Part shown: piece after piece, positions 43,677 to 57,175 of the stretch
Position numbering within the stretch: the stretch's first letter is position 1
How the letters are laid out: each line of letters starts with the position of its first letter
Source of the DNA: Lichtheimia corymbifera B2541
Lineage: Eukaryota > Mucoromycota > Mucoromycetes > Mucorales > Lichtheimiaceae
DNA length: 58,688 nucleotides
Direction: 5' to 3'
NCBI GenBank assembly: GCA_000697475.1
Contig: JNEU01000973.1
Span: forward strand, 1-58,688
Translations under genes and position numbers: made by a program
The notes under the pieces: model-generated
The model's input: only the letters and a program-made list of their open reading frames with translations
What the model was told of the DNA's origin: nothing
Databases searched by the model: none

Positions 43677-44929
43677 CGGCTACAATACAATCACAAGGAT
43701 CTAGAACATCAGTGGACGATACAGCGGCATTACACAGCTATATGATATTCCTATAAAATGATGTAGAAAGGAGTATCCAGACCAATTGGGAAACAAGAGC
43801 TATTCACAACATTCGGATTACAGTACTTTATAGTATACTACTATGATAGAGTCTTTAGCGGTCATTTATAGCCTAATTCATTAAAATAATGCTTACAGCT
43901 ACGATGGCGCAAACATATATTTATTATCAAGCGTGTATAGCAACCCTCGATTAGTATTTCTCCATTGTCTGTGCATTGTATAGTTGTCAAGATACTAATC
44001 GAAAGAACTCGAATAGCTCTTCTGCTACTTTTTAAGACGACCCCTTATTATGCGACGTGCGAGTCCCAGCTGCATAATTGTGCATAATCCGGCTAATGGT
44101 ACAGGCAGGAACCAACTCTCTGGGGATAAGACTACTCTGGGAAGGAGAGAGGGCCCTGCAGACTGTCAGCTTGGCCTCTGAATGTCACGGTTTTTCTTTC
44201 TCCCTTTTTGGTGAACATATATGCAAGGTGCTGATGTCGACTGTCGCGACTGTAAGCAGGCTTCAGGGGGTCTTGATGCATAGACAAGTAGCAAAGACCA
44301 GGTCTGGTGATGATGAAAGTCTTTACACAATGCCAAGACTTCCAAGGAGTATTAACAACAACAACATGTACTTCCCTACATTTGTTTTTGTTTTCCATAT
44401 CTGTACAAAGAATTGCATTGACTTGGTTGAAAAACAATAAAAATAAGAAACAATGACATTCGTTCTTTCTTATTGGCCATGATACAAATTCAACTAACTG
44501 GTGGCATAGGTAATAAGATGCAAGAGAAAGTGATGGAAAACATGTTCCAACCAACAAAGCATGTGCACCAGCAAGGGGCTAGTTGTCAACCTCCATGTGG
44601 AAACATACCAATACAACGTATGCATGCGTACGCCTCAGGAAAAAGAAGAGAGGAGAAATTACCATAAAGTCTCTTTATCTATGATGGGGATAGCACATAT
44701 TGTCTTCAACAAAAGAAACCAACAATGAAATGACGAATGAAGGTATACGTGTTTGAGGATGATTATGGGATGAATGACGACCGGTCTCCTAATGCCTTCA
44801 GATGTAGGGCAGAGCATTTGTCCATGTATGTAAATGCTGTGTTTCAAAGTGCTGCATTTTGATCGTGATTCAGCTTGGGGGGTTTCCCCATGACCCAGAC
44901 ATGTACTGCAATGTGATATCTATATAAAC
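43677..44929. other. Intergenic region upstream of the CLC gene
   Basis: 1.25 kb without a supported gene. Short ORFs at 44078-44440 (+) and 44132-44557 (-) are antisense to each other and have no recognisable features. A TATATAAA sequence lies at 44921-44928, immediately before the first ATG of the CLC gene. Confidence 0.4.
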
Positions 44930-47900
44930 ATGGTGAAAGCACTCAATGTCTTTTCCTATTCACCAACGTCCCCTTTTGACTCGGCGCACATGTTGGTACG
45001 TTCCGACGACAGCGAGTATTCTTCCTTGTTGGACACACAGCAACAACATGACCGTTTTTACAACAGCTTGTATCCACCCTCCACTATCTTTGATGCTTCT
45101 CACCAAGCTCGTCACCGTTCACAGTCAGCTATTCTATCTTCATGTGCTAGCGTGAATTCTTGTGCTCGCGATGACCAAAGCGTTGTATGTCGATTGTTTA
45201 ACAAGCGCCTTGGGCAATATGATGATGATAGACAAGAGCTTCTGAATGAAAACACCGGTGTGCGTGTTTGGTATGAATCATATTCAAGCATTGGTAACAT
45301 CATCTTTTATCATACATGACTCCTATTTATTGCAAGCAGCTAACTTTTTGTTCTATGGGTCAATTGGTCTATGATAGATTGGATCCACGACCATATCAAG
45401 GAGGGAGTTCGGCTAAGGAAGTTACGGAATATCACAAGCGATGGATGGCGAGGTCGCTGGATCAAAATGAAAGACGCGTCTCAAGCATGGATTTTGGTAA
45501 CTTTGACTGGCACAACCGTGGCATTGGTCGCTTGGCTTGTTGACATTGTCCAAGAGTGGATGTCAGATCTGAAGACAGGTTATTGCACAACCAATTGGCG
45601 ATATAACAGCAAGTTTTGTTGCTGGGGTCGAGAAGATGGTAAGGCTCACTATCCATGAAGCTACAATGACACGCGCTTATTAACATCCACATTTAACAGG
45701 TTGCCCAGAATGGAGAACGTGGTCCGAGACTTTTGGCAACGCAACACAAGCTTCTTCATATTACACTGACATGGCCATGTATTCTGTCTTAGGGGTACGT
45801 AGTGATTGATGCAGCAGCTAATGCAGCTAAGTGCATGTTATGCATATTTACTTTTGTTTGTCATTTCCACATGTAGCTCTTTTTCGCTTGGATAGCATCC
45901 ACAATGGTTAAATATACATCTGAAACCATTGTTGTAACGTCGCCTTCTGCTACCAGTGATAAGGATCAGCTCAAAGGCACCTCAAAACCAGAGACGAAGA
46001 CCGTATACTACACATCAGGATCAGGCATTCCCGAGGTCAAGGTGATTCTGGCTGGCTTTGTTATAAAAGGGGTCCTTGGCATCAAAGCATTTCTTGTGAA
46101 AGGGATCGGTATGGTAAGTGAACGTTCATACCTTTATGCAGCAGAAAGCGTAACACATGATATTCATGCTAGATTTTTGCTACCTCCGCTGGATTAACCA
46201 CTGGTAAAGAAGGTCCCTTTGTACACCTTGCTGCTGCTGCTGCCAACATTTATTGCCGGCTTTTTGACAAGTTTAACAAGAATGAAAGTAGGTGATGTTG
46301 TGGTCGCGCACTATGTTGAATCTTGTCTTAACCCTTCATCCATGATAGGTAAACGACGAGAAATCTTATCTGCATCAACAGCAGCTGGTGTTGCTGTCGC
46401 GTTTGGTGCTCCTATCGGTGGTGTACTCTTTACATTGGAAGAAGTCAGCTACTACTTTCCGATCAAAACAATGATTCGCAGTTTCTGCTGTGCTATGGTT
46501 GCGGCCACCATCCTCAAAGTAAAATCAAAGCTTTTCTTTCCTGCATAAAAAAGAGGCTCACCATCTATCTTATGTTCTAGATCGCAGATCCATTTGGCAC
46601 CGGAAAGATAGTAATGTATCAAGTGCACTATGACAAGGACTTCCATGTTTTTGAGCTGTTACCATTCCTGCTATGCGGTGCCATCGGAGTATGTAGTCGC
46701 TCTATGCACCTCATCTTCGTGTATGATTGACCCAATGATATGCTTGATATAGGGTTTCCTTGGTGCAGCTACCACATATATCAACGTCAAATTTCAATAC
46801 CTGCGTAAATCGACGGCCCTTGGTAAATACCCAGTGTGGGAAGTACTTGGCATCATGGTTATTACAATCCTACTGAATTATTGGAATCCATTTGGCCGGT
46901 TAGTATTGTTATTGCGTGGTACCTATTGTCATCTATGTTGCTGACGTTTAGTTTAGCATAAGTTTAAGCGAATTTGCTATGAAATTGTTCTCGCAATGCT
47001 CCCCTGAAAAAGATGATGCGGGCTTATGTGTGTAAGTTGCGATATTATGGCTCGATTTGGCACTTGGAACTCATATCACAGCTTATGTAAACGTATCCAT
47101 TAGCACCGATTCTTCTGAGATACCTCGAATTTTGACTCTGCTATTGATAACATTGTTGATCAAGATATTCTTAGCAGTGATTACTTTTGGTTGTCGGATA
47201 CCTGGTGGTATTTTCCTTCCCGTCCTTATCATTGGCGGTATCGCTGGTCGCATGATTGGGCTATCAATGCAGCATCTCGTCATGACATATCCCGACACAT
47301 GGCCATTCAAAGTATGCTCGGCTGAGATCGCATCAGATCAGCAGTGTATCATACCGGGTGTATATGCAATGGTGGGTGCTGCAGCAGCCTTGACCGGTAT
47401 GACGAGGACGACAGGTAAGAAGAAATTATTTTCTACGTACATTGAAGAGCTATTTCTAATGCATAAATGTCTACAATGCTAGTCTCTCTTGTTGTGATCA
47501 TGTTCGAATTGACGTATTCCCTGGTGTATTCAGTGCCCATAATGGTTGCAGTAATGATGGCAAAATGGGTTGCCGATGCAATGTACCTTGATGGATTATA
47601 CGATCTGTTGATTGAGTTGCAAGGATACCCTTTCCTGGATTCACGCAAAATTTTTCCTCATTCATTGCATACCGTGCGTGATTTGGTGACTGAACAAGGC
47701 GAACAAGAGCATCCCTATATAGACATGGATGACGATCCAATCACAGTAGGCGCCTTATACAAGAAGCTAGAAGCGATCGATTATACCGAGGATGGTGGAT
47801 TTCCTATCTTGAGTAACGGAGGTCGTACACTTGAAGGATACATTGCCACCAGTGAATTATCTTTTGCGTTGGATCAACTCTCAAACTATTGTTATACAAG

Positions 47901-48325
47901 CCCCTACCCAATAACAGAGCAAGAATGCATGAATGTACCTTGTTATTTTCGACGTAGTAAGGGTACTCAACCCTGTCTCATTGCACCAATACGCATAACG
48001 CATAGTGACTGCAATGATAGCGAAGATGATGATGATGATAACGAGCAAGCAGACATTTTCCAACCAGCGTTGAATGACCTTTCCATCTATGTGGATCAGG
48101 TAAAATAGCAATATGCAGATATAACAATATCAAGTTGCTCACATAACATAAATCCAGGCACCACTAACAATCAATCAAAACGCGTCTATGGAGCTCTTGA
48201 CCGAACTTTTCATTAAACTGGGTTCACGATATATCTGTGTGACGCGATCAGATGGCCAATATATTTCAGTAATTCACAAACGCACACTGCTTGCCTATAT
48301 TGAAACATTGGAGGAGCATACCTAA
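44930..48325 (+). CDS. CLC chloride channel / H+ exchanger (Gef1/CLC-3-like)
   Basis: Intracellular CLC protein, likely a Cl-/H+ exchanger acidifying Golgi, endosome or vacuole. Signature motifs occur in order: GSGIPEVK (selectivity filter 1), GKEGPFVH with the gating Glu, [15 protein letters not shown] with the proton Glu, and [21 protein letters not shown] (filter 3). Having both glutamates favours an exchanger over a channel. The C-terminus has two CBS-type segments ([20 protein letters not shown] and the last exon after 48160, ending ETLEEHT) separated by an acidic stretch. Many short introns are present. The first ATG at 44930 sits right after a TATA-like sequence, so the true start may be the Met at 44990. 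Confidence 0.9.
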
Positions 48326-48900
48326 TCCCCCGTAGATAATCTCCTCTTACACAATGTATAAAATTGAAGCAATAAAAAAAAGTAGGAACCTTATTAGTCT
48401 ATTCGCTAGGAAATATTTATAGGTCAACCGGCCATCGAGAGGCTGTTGAACAAATATAGATGACGATTGCTCTTAAGAAGGTACATATGCAACATCCAAT
48501 GAAGATGTATCAAGGTATACGCATGGACATGACAGTAAGAGACATTTCTCTGTTGCTGTCAACTAGAAGAAATCATCCTCGGGCGACCTTTTTGCGAGAC
48601 ATGATGGCCAACAGTTTTACGTCTCACGCTTCATGCACTTCCAAACAAGATATTTTCAGATACAGTGATCATTTGGCTCATTGGCCATATCATGATCAAC
48701 TTGAAAAAAGTGCCATACGGGCTATCAATAGGCGGACATTACTATAGACACATAGGGGTAAATATCCATCATGCACCACTCCACCAATAGGATCGACCCT
48801 TCAACTCCTGCCCCTGGGCTTGTGACACCAATCAAGTCCTTCTGCATCTTTGGCTCTAATAAAAGAGAGGCGATTGACCATGAACAAAGACCACCTTTCA
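48326..48900. other. Spacer between CLC gene and right repeat array
   Basis: The ORF at 48460-48747 (95 aa) has no recognisable domain. The end of this stretch (cgggctatcaataggcggacattactatag, 48718-48747) matches sequence near 3095-3120 and 52019-52052. The repeat family therefore begins by about 48710, and the ORF tail overlaps repeat sequence. I do not call a gene here. Confidence 0.45.
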
Positions 48901-49985
48901 TATATCATCACGCTTTCAGGATATGTAAAACATAAAGGTGCCTGTATCTCTAAACTTTACAATGAAACGAGGGGCCTTTAATCGAACAAAGTTGCTCGTC
49001 GTGGCCGAAAGCGTATACTGTTCAAGTTTCACGATCAGGCTCGCTGATCCCAGATTTCGCAATGTCACCACCAGCCAAAGTGGATCTGGTCGACCTCGAG
49101 AATTTTTTCTCGACGAGGCTGGTGGTGACATTGGGTGAATCTGAGAATGGCCACGACGATCGTGAAACTTCTACACAAGGTGCGCTTCACCCCGCCGCGC
49201 AACTTTGTTCGATTGACGACCACACGTTTCATTGTAGAATTTTGAGTTATGGGCATCTTTATGTTTTTGCATATGCTGTAACCATAATGCTATATGAAGA
49301 GTGGTGTTTGTTCATTGTCAAGTATCATGCAAATGAGCTGTGTTGCACAAAGAAGTCCGTCTGCATCTTCGGCTCTATCGGGGTCTACCTACTTGACAAT
49401 GAACAAAGATCACTTATCATATAGCATTATGGTTTCAGCATATGTAAAACATAAAGATGCCCATAGCTCAAAATTCTACAATGAAACGTGTGGTCGTCAA
49501 TCGAACAAAGTTGCGCGGCGGGGTGAAGCGCACCTTGTGTAGAAGTTTCACGATCGTCGTGGCCATTCTCAGATTCACCCAATGTCACCACCAGCCAAAG
49601 TGGATCTGGTCGCCCTCTTGAAATTTTTTTTTCCATTTTGGCTGGTGGTGACATTGCGAAATTTGGGATTAGCGAGGTTGATCGTGAAACTTGCACCCAA
49701 GGTGCGCCTGATCCCGGCGAGCAACTCTGTTCTATTAAAGAGCCCACGTTTCTTTGTAAAGTTTAGATATACAGGCACCTTTATGTTTTACATATGCTGT
49801 AAGCGTGATGCTATATGTAAAGTGATCTTGGTTCATTGTCAAGCAGCTAGAGCCTAATAGAGCCAAAGATGCAAAGGGACGTGCATGTGTAACACAGCTC
49901 ATTTGCATGATACTTCACAATGAACAAACACCATTCTCCATATAGCATCCCGCTTACAGCATATGTAAAAACATAAAGGTTCCTG
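48710..49985. repeat. Palindromic repeat array, right copy
   Basis: Same order of palindromes as at 1-1040: long palindrome (about 48930-49255), short palindrome (49256-49450), long palindrome (49460-49790) and short palindrome (49791-49985). Arm sequences such as tttacaatgaaacg and acatatgctgtaagcgtgatgctatatg are shared. In the first long palindrome the whole unit is inverted relative to the left array. In the second, only the central spacer is inverted. Confidence 0.88.
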
Positions 49986-49989
49986 TTTC

Positions 49990-50620
49990 TACAGGTTGCC
50001 ATGATGAAGTGTGGCGTCTTTATGAGAACAAAGTTGATCAGCATGGCCGAGAGGACCTTCTGACCAAGTTTCATATTCGAGATCACCAATATCGGCGGGT
50101 GCGGCCATACATCTTATCTATGTTTCCTTCCATACAGCCGGCCGCTGCCAACCAAAAATTCATAATGAAGTGTGGCATCTTTATGAGAACGAAATTGCTC
50201 GCCGTGATCGAAAGTACCTTGCATGAAAGTTTCAGGCTCGAGATAGCCAATCTCAGGCTCAGGGAGCGTCCAACCTACTTTTGCCCTACATTTGGGCCGC
50301 CCCGCATTCAAAACATTTATAATGAAGCCTGCGATTTTTAAATGAATGAAGTTGATCAGCATGCCCCAGCGAACCTTCTGACCAAGTTTCAGGTTCGAAA
50401 TGGGCAATCCCAAGTTAATACATACTACTTCGATAAATCATAAATCCGGCGCTTACCCGATTTCCGACCATCCATAGTAAACCCCACATTATACCCTCCC
50501 ATTCAAAATTTTCAAATGAAGCATGGGTTCTTTATTAATACAAAGTTGATCAGCATGACCAAGAGCATCTTGTGTGAAAGTTTCATGAGAGGCAGTCAAG
50601 GCCATGGATTTATTAATTTA
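49990..50620 (+). repeat. Four diverged ~90-bp modules, right array
   Basis: Modules near 50000, 50164, 50320 and 50515 align with those at 1064, 1228 and 1424. The third (50320) has no partner in the left array, so one array gained or lost a module. Confidence 0.75.
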
Positions 50621-52400
50621 TAGTGTGCATGGATATGTCTGACAGTGCCTGAGCTATTTAATTTCCAGCTCTTCCGACTCCCAACTTCTTGCCTTCTCTC
50701 CCATTCTCAACTGTTGCCCCATTCACGTACAACTACCACATGCGATCGATTGTCCTGCTTCAACCCATCATGTCCATCTAAAACTGCCTTGATCTGATTG
50801 TCTTTGACTAAATGGGCAAGTTCATGGCCTGCACATCCCCACGACAACGCCCGAGTTTCTTGACACTACACCTTTTCTTGTACAATCCTCTGCCACAACC
50901 AAACGTAACAGCAGTTACCATTAGCAGGGCCTTTTATTCCATTTGGCTCAAGTCACTTGCAGCAACCTGCTTTATAGCATTTTCGTGTCAACATCAGACA
51001 GCCTTTGTACAGAAACAGCTTTATTTACGTGCAGCAACTTGCTTTAACACCAGTGGATGGGATACCATATCAGTTATCAAGTTCGCCGCGATACATGCGA
51101 TGTTCTCCTGGTTGAGTTGCGATGGAAATGACCAAGCAAGCGATTGACCAACAGCAATGGTTATGGATGGATGGATGCAAACAAGTGCAGTGGCGAGAAA
51201 GAAACCCTGGGATGTTGCATTGGTTGCGTGGCGCATCTTCAGCAGGAACAATGGATCACACCACGTGGATACGTCTGAGGAGGATGCTGGATGACACGGA
51301 ATTGACGAAGGGGTGTTATATATATTTGACAAAAAGCGTTTTACAGCCATGGGCGATATGGAATACTCAAATCAAATCACGCAGCACCTATTTCCAATCA
51401 TGGATGAAGGATATTTACGGCGGCAGCGATCTAGAATATAATGACGCAGTTTTCCCTGTTGCCCTCTATGTGATTTACCCGTATCTTATTAAATCATATT
51501 ATTTACTTGATAAACACCCACACTACTATGCCTCATTCTTCGACTTGTTTATTGAAGGACAATTGGATTCAGCATGATAATTAGGAGCATATCATGCCAT
51601 CAGCTCATATGTGCGTGACATGGTTCACTTGGTCGGTTTCTGGATTGAAAGGGGGAAATAGTAACTTGAGGTCGGAAAGTGAGATTGGATCATTTACACT
51701 ATTGTATGTATCGAGATGCCTTTGTTCTTTTGCGATAGTGTACATTCGTTTAAGCTTCCTAGTTCACATGATGGTAGACGACAGGCAATGGCAAGTACCA
51801 AACATTTATATTACAAAGACAATAAATTCAGAGCCTGGATGCCCAACATGTGTAGCGCTTGTTATAAAAGCTTGGTTCATTGTAAGCTTATTTCTTTATG
51901 GTCAAGAAAGAGTGAGCTGTGATAGAATTTGCTACAAGTACATGAACATATCATGCTTACCTACTATCAGTTTCAGCTAACACTAACCTATGCAGCCTTA
52001 TATAATAGCGAACGATTCCAACGGGCTATCATAAGCGGACCTTACTATAGCCATACAGTAGATGGTGTTACTTCATGCATCTCTCCATCAATAGGATCGA
52101 CCTTTCGAGTCGCATTCTCCCAGGCTTTGTCACACAAACAATGCTTCGTTGACAGTGTTGGACAAAGATGATCTCCTCTTTCCATTATATCATCACGCTT
52201 ACAGCATATGTAAAGCACAAAGATATAATCTATAACTCAACATTTACAATCAAGCGTCGGGGTCTTTGTGTTTTTACTATGCTCGCCGTAAGCGTGAAGG
52301 TGGTGCTGCTGTTTGTTGCTCATGAATGGGTAATTGGAGTAACAAAGCTGACATGCTGCACTTGTAATATGCATTTCGGAGCTGATATACAATAAGGTAA
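50450..52400. repeat. Body of the repeat unit, right copy
   Basis: Matches 1380-3120 in order and orientation and then runs into the start of another unit. 52019-52130 repeats 48718-48830, and 52180-52270 repeats the palindrome arm found at 48895-48970. This shows head-to-tail arrangement, with the next unit ending in unique sequence by about 52400. Confidence 0.75.
51122..51577 (+). CDS. 151-aa ORF inside the repeat, unknown function
   Basis: Open frame starting MEMTKQAIDQQQWLWMDG and ending FFDLFIEGQLDSA, with several Trp, Tyr and charged residues. I recognise no domain, signal peptide or membrane helix. The aligned region in the left copy (2145-2590) has frame-breaking changes, so that copy could not make this protein. 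The ORF might be a remnant of a gene carried by the repeat, an exon of a longer gene, or chance. There is no evidence of expression. Confidence 0.3.
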   Translation: MEMTKQAIDQQQWLWMDGCKQVQWRERNPGMLHWLRGASSAGTMDHTTWIRLRRMLDDTELTKGCYIYLTKSVLQPWAIWNTQIKSRSTYFQSWMKDIYGGSDLEYNDAVFPVALYVIYPYLIKSYYLLDKHPHYYASFFDLFIEGQLDSA

Positions 52401-52939
52401 ACAGCCATGTTATGCATCGTATACTATTGATACCCCTATTCTTGATCCAATATGTATGTCAACAAGAAGAATCATCCCCCTTGTCCACTGACAAGTTAAT
52501 CTCAATCCTCCAATACATAGGTTGTTAACGTTTGATTTTCGTGGATGTTTTCGAATGATCGGCATGTTAACGTAGTATAAGGGGTTCTAGTGATGTTGCC
52601 CAACTTGATTTCTAATCATCGAATACTGGTGGATCATTGATGGATAACAACATTTATGTAATCGAACAAGTTTGGTTTATAATGATTAATACCTAAGTTG
52701 CTAATATACATGTATTCAGCTACTGCTACTATTATAAAAAGTGGCGGGTAATTTGAGTTAAGGTTTTCTTGGACTCTCTCCACGCCCAAAAATATTGACA
52801 AGTAAATGGAATCAACAAAATCTGTTGTATGGGAGACGGTGATAAAGAAGAAAGGAGGAATAAACAATGCCAAAGAAAGGAGGAGGCGGTAAACAGGGAA
52901 TAAGAAAGGGATATCGGTGGGGAATGAAATGCACGGGTA

Positions 52940-54807
52940 CTACTGCTTCCGGCTGTTGTGTGTAATATGGTTGTGCTTGAGCCTGTCAATGACACGACGT
53001 AACTCTGTCATCCACATATCCATGGCTTCTTGTGAATCAGCACGAAGGAAATAGGCTTCAGTTGTGGCTCCACCAGCAGCTGCAAGCAATGCGTCGATAT
53101 CATCCAGCGATCCATCATTCTTTTCGTCGTCGGATGTAAAGCAGATCTCAAATGTGAAGGGCTCCACTCGTCGCTTTTTGGGTACTTGACGAAGCACGGC
53201 ATCACGTAAATCAATGCGACCTTTGTAATATAATACGCCAGAGTCATCACGTGGTCGGGCAAACAAAAGCATATCGCTTAACAAAAAGTACATCCGACGC
53301 TCATGCTTGCCGGTGTGTGTTACATTGGTGAGTGGACCACGCATGATAAATGACCGAGGAGTGTCTAGTATTGGCGGGCATTGGCGGATGCAAAATGTTA
53401 TATCGACCAAGTTGTTGATATTACTACACCGTTGATGTCTATAATACCTCCTTTGTTTAGTGATGGAGGATACCAAATTTCGAAAATTGTACTCACAGAC
53501 GATGACTGGCTGATTGGAAGCGTGCAAATTGTGCAGCACATTGGCTTAACCTGACGGCGTCGGGATGATGGGGATCGGTCAATAGAACGAGCTCCTTAAA
53601 GAAACGGGTATATCGCTTGATGGCAAGTAAAGGGAGGCCCAAGAGTGATATAAGGGAGCTCATCGAATGGTTCGTAGTATCAATCGAGGACTTATACAAC
53701 AAATAGTCGGAATTGAGTCCCTGGTTTCTTGTGGAGAAGATGGCTGACATACCTCGATGCATTTTCTCGTAGAAGGAGTTGTTAATAGGCGTTCCAGGGT
53801 GCTCATCGAATCTCCATAGTTTTCATAAAAATATGTATACATCGTTGTAATGGAAGGGATCTGCAATAGAAAGCAACGTTAGTATTGATGGATGTTAGGT
53901 TATGCGTTCTGGAATCTTCAATACTGATTCTTACATATGGCTTCACTATATCCGATAACAATTGTGTGGGGTTCCATATCCGTAAGCTGTTTATGAAAAG
54001 ATTTGCATGAGCGAAGGGGCAATAAAACACGCTGAATGGGATGGCAATCCTCCTCTTCTCCTCTTTTTCTCCTGGCACGCCATACACCCAGCACACCAAC
54101 ACTCCTTCCCAAGGCGTGTCTCTCGATCTGAGAAAGATGCTTACCGTTCACAGATACCACTGAGGAGTCGCTGGCTTTGCATGAGGAGATCTTCTATGTT
54201 GCCAAATACAGTATCAACATCATGATAGCTGATGAAGGCTGCTGGTTTGTTTGTAGATGATAAAAGATTGCTTCGTCTTTGGTATGCTGATGAAGATGAG
54301 GATGTGGCGGATGAGGAGGCTGATGATCACCGACTGCTGTTATGGATCATTAAAGGTCGTTTGTATTGCTCCAGCGCTGTTTTCATGTTGTTGATGTATT
54401 GGCGTTCTTCGGCCACAAATTCATTTATTAACCGATCACGTTCTTGCATGTCAAGCTCAGCAAGAATGGCTAAACGTAGATAGTAAGAAGTGTTGTTTCC
54501 ACAATCGACATATGCTTATATGGCACAAACCTTGTATGTCATTGTCACCAGTTATGTATTCATATACAGAGTCGATGGCGTTTATATCGTCGTTCGATAT
54601 GGCGTTGCTTAATCGAAATGGCGGACATGGAAACAATGCCGATTCATCGACGCTGCATATGCTGGTGACTGTGCTGCTGTCGTCGCTGATAGAGTTTGTT
54701 GTTGTGAAACCGCTGTTGTTGGCGATGGATAGGATATCAGACGATGCTTTAGATGTACGTGAAGTTACATGTGTAGCTGTACTCAAAGATCGCACTGCTT
54801 TCAACAT
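52940..54807 (-). CDS. Rho guanine nucleotide exchange factor (DH-PH)
   Basis: Predicted activator of Rho-family GTPases at the cell cortex. The start at 54807 (MLKAVRSLSTATH) opens a Ser/Thr-rich N-terminus. The DH domain begins with LINEFVAEERQYINNMKTALEQY (conserved region 1), then TVFGNIEDLLMQSQRLL. MYTYFYENYGDSMSTLERLL and LISLLGLPLLAIKRYTRFFKELVLL (conserved region 3 and the last long helix) follow. The PH domain follows (FIMRGPLTNVTHTGKHERRM, YFLLSDMLLFARP, YFLRADSQEAMDMWMTELRR). The stop is at 52940. Introns separate these segments and some exon limits are uncertain. The usual PIQR motif reads PLLAIKR here, so the helix is somewhat divergent. No other domain is visible. Confidence 0.85.
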
Positions 54808-57175
54808 GGTGATAAATAAAAGATGCAGGGTCTAGGAGGGGAAGTGGGGAAAAGCAGAAAAGAAAATCAAATGATGTTTCATAGCTTAAATATGAGTGAA
54901 GGAACGATGTTTGAAAATAGGAGCATATTGGAGGAGAAAGAGAGCGGCCATGAGCTTTTGGTGATACGAACACGTATTCAATATTGAATATGTGTGCTCT
55001 GTGCGTGCTGTAATGTTGAGTCTCGGCCCTGCATTCTATTGTTGACATGATGCAGATCGATGCTGGTATGCCAGAAAAAGCCAATGCCTTCCACCGGGTG
55101 ACACCAAAGTAAACCATTTGGTTAGCGAGCATGATGTCAAGGATAATACTCGCCTCCTTAAAAATCATGATCCACATTTATGAATTTCACTGACCGCTAT
55201 GGTAAAAGGAGCAAGTGCAACGACAATCAAGTCGTTATGCGGTTGATTTGACTTGTATACGGAGTGCACACGTATGTCCGTGTGACGATTTGCTGATCTT
55301 AGGTTTGCTTCTCGGCCAGATTTTGGAGATATGGCTTGGCAAACATGTGTATGCTATTTGACATGAGCTGCATGTACGTGTTACTGTACCACGTTGCGGA
55401 GTGTGTTGTGCAAAGACGTCAATTAGCAAATGAGGGTCTGTGTCATGATCGCATCCATTTATCATCCCCAATGCAGATCTTGGTACTGATTTTCGGTGAC
55501 ACTATAGCAAACAAACGTCATTTGGTGACACTGCAGTAGCTTGGACACGCATATCTTACGACACCCCCACGTGTGTGCAACAGTTTACACTGCAAGCAAT
55601 AATCTTATTTCGCTTCCACCTGCCATCTCGCACTGCACTACGACTATGGTTAGATGTGGCTCAACTCGCTTGCTCTTGCTATACAGAGATAGGATATTAA
55701 TTGTGGTTCCTGTTGTCGAAAGGACAGGGAGAGCTATTTGGAGGTTAAGCTACTGACCAACTACACCGCTTGCAACTCTATCTGACATCTGGCAAAGGAA
55801 TGGGATTTTTTCCTATGTAAATGTAATGCTACAATACATAATTACTCGCTACTATCATTGCTCAGCGTACAAGGGGTAAATGCTTGCAATGGGGGGTGTA
55901 CCCTGTAAGGTATACCTATCAATGCCAGGTATTGCCTGCATTTATGCCGCCAACTTTGTGGATGTAACTTAATTCTTCAGGTCATTTATTACTTGCAAAA
56001 CGTGTGCACAGATACTTTTATCCGGCGAACGGCATTTCCATATCCCCAAACTTCCACAAAAAAATCCTGTTTTACTCCTTTTGCGATATGCAACGATGAT
56101 GATGATGCTATTGACTGAATTCTTTATATGTGGTACTCTGACTGCTGACGATAAATTATGGAAAGAGGATATTGTTTGGGGAGAGAACAGGGTCGTAGTT
56201 TGGGGCATGTGAGTGATTGAGGCCACTGAAAAGGAGAACCAAACCAGGCGGGGACTCTCTCTAAAGGAGACCCGATCCAACATGTTCAACCTATAAGGAA
56301 CGCAATGTGTGAGATAACAAGGAAACCATACATACACATTCCTTTGCAAATTACCTCGAGAGTAACAATGAAAAAGAGCTGTTGTGCTTCCTTGTGGAGT
56401 ATGAGGAAAGAATATAACGACGACGTCCCTTGCATCTTGTATCATTGAGAGAGCAACAACCTGCACATAGACTTTCTGTGGGTTACTTGAATAATAAAGT
56501 ATGCAGTACTTGTATACGTACCCTTCATCTTGGATTGGAGCTTGAGTCAGAGGTGGAATGTGAGGACGTCCATTCGTGCATGCAACTGGAAAGCATCGCC
56601 ATTGGTCTTGACATGCCATTAGGCAACCGATCGTTTCGCATGTCACTCGTTGATTCTGTGGATTGAAGGCAATGCTAGCTGTGTCAGTACTCTGTAGCTT
56701 ACAAGTGGAATCTCTCTTAGCTTACTTTGGAAAGTGTGGAAGGAGAGCATAGCACTCTTTCATTGTTCCTCTCTTTTGTGTGCCCAGGTCATCCCCGCTG
56801 TTGTGAATACATATACATATACTAGCAATAGTTTTATATAATTCGCATCAATAAACTAAGCAAAGTCTTGAGATCCTTGTTTCGTGAGTGATAAAAGTGG
56901 GCATCAAGCAGGTCTGTGCGCAATCATGCAGCTCCTCTACTCCTGAGCTTAAATCAATGAATGTTCTTCACATAGCAAAGTATGGATGGGTTAGGCGCCG
57001 GGTATGTCATTTATGATTGTTAGTTCAGCTGTTTGTATCCAAAGAACCAACTTTGCTCAATGTGATTGCCTTCCAAAATCAAAAAAATGTGATGTGCAAA
57101 GCTGTCGTACAGGATCACGTGACATGAACATCGACAAAATCAGCAAAAAGATAATCGCCTAGTTGTTATGTTTGA
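54808..57175. other. Gene-poor region
   Basis: 2.4 kb without a convincing gene. The longest ORF (55969-56646, minus strand, 225 aa) has no recognisable domain and an irregular composition. It may be chance. Purine-rich and AT-rich tracts are the only other features. Confidence 0.4.

Noticed and set aside
48460..48747. 95-aa ORF after the CLC gene
   Set aside because: Its 3' part overlaps repeat sequence shared with 52019-52052 and no domain is visible.
54749..55177. 142-aa ORF upstream of the RhoGEF
   Set aside because: It overlaps the RhoGEF start in another frame and shows no domain.
55969..56646. 225-aa ORF on the minus strand
   Set aside because: No recognisable domain, no supporting introns, irregular composition; probably chance in a gene-poor region.
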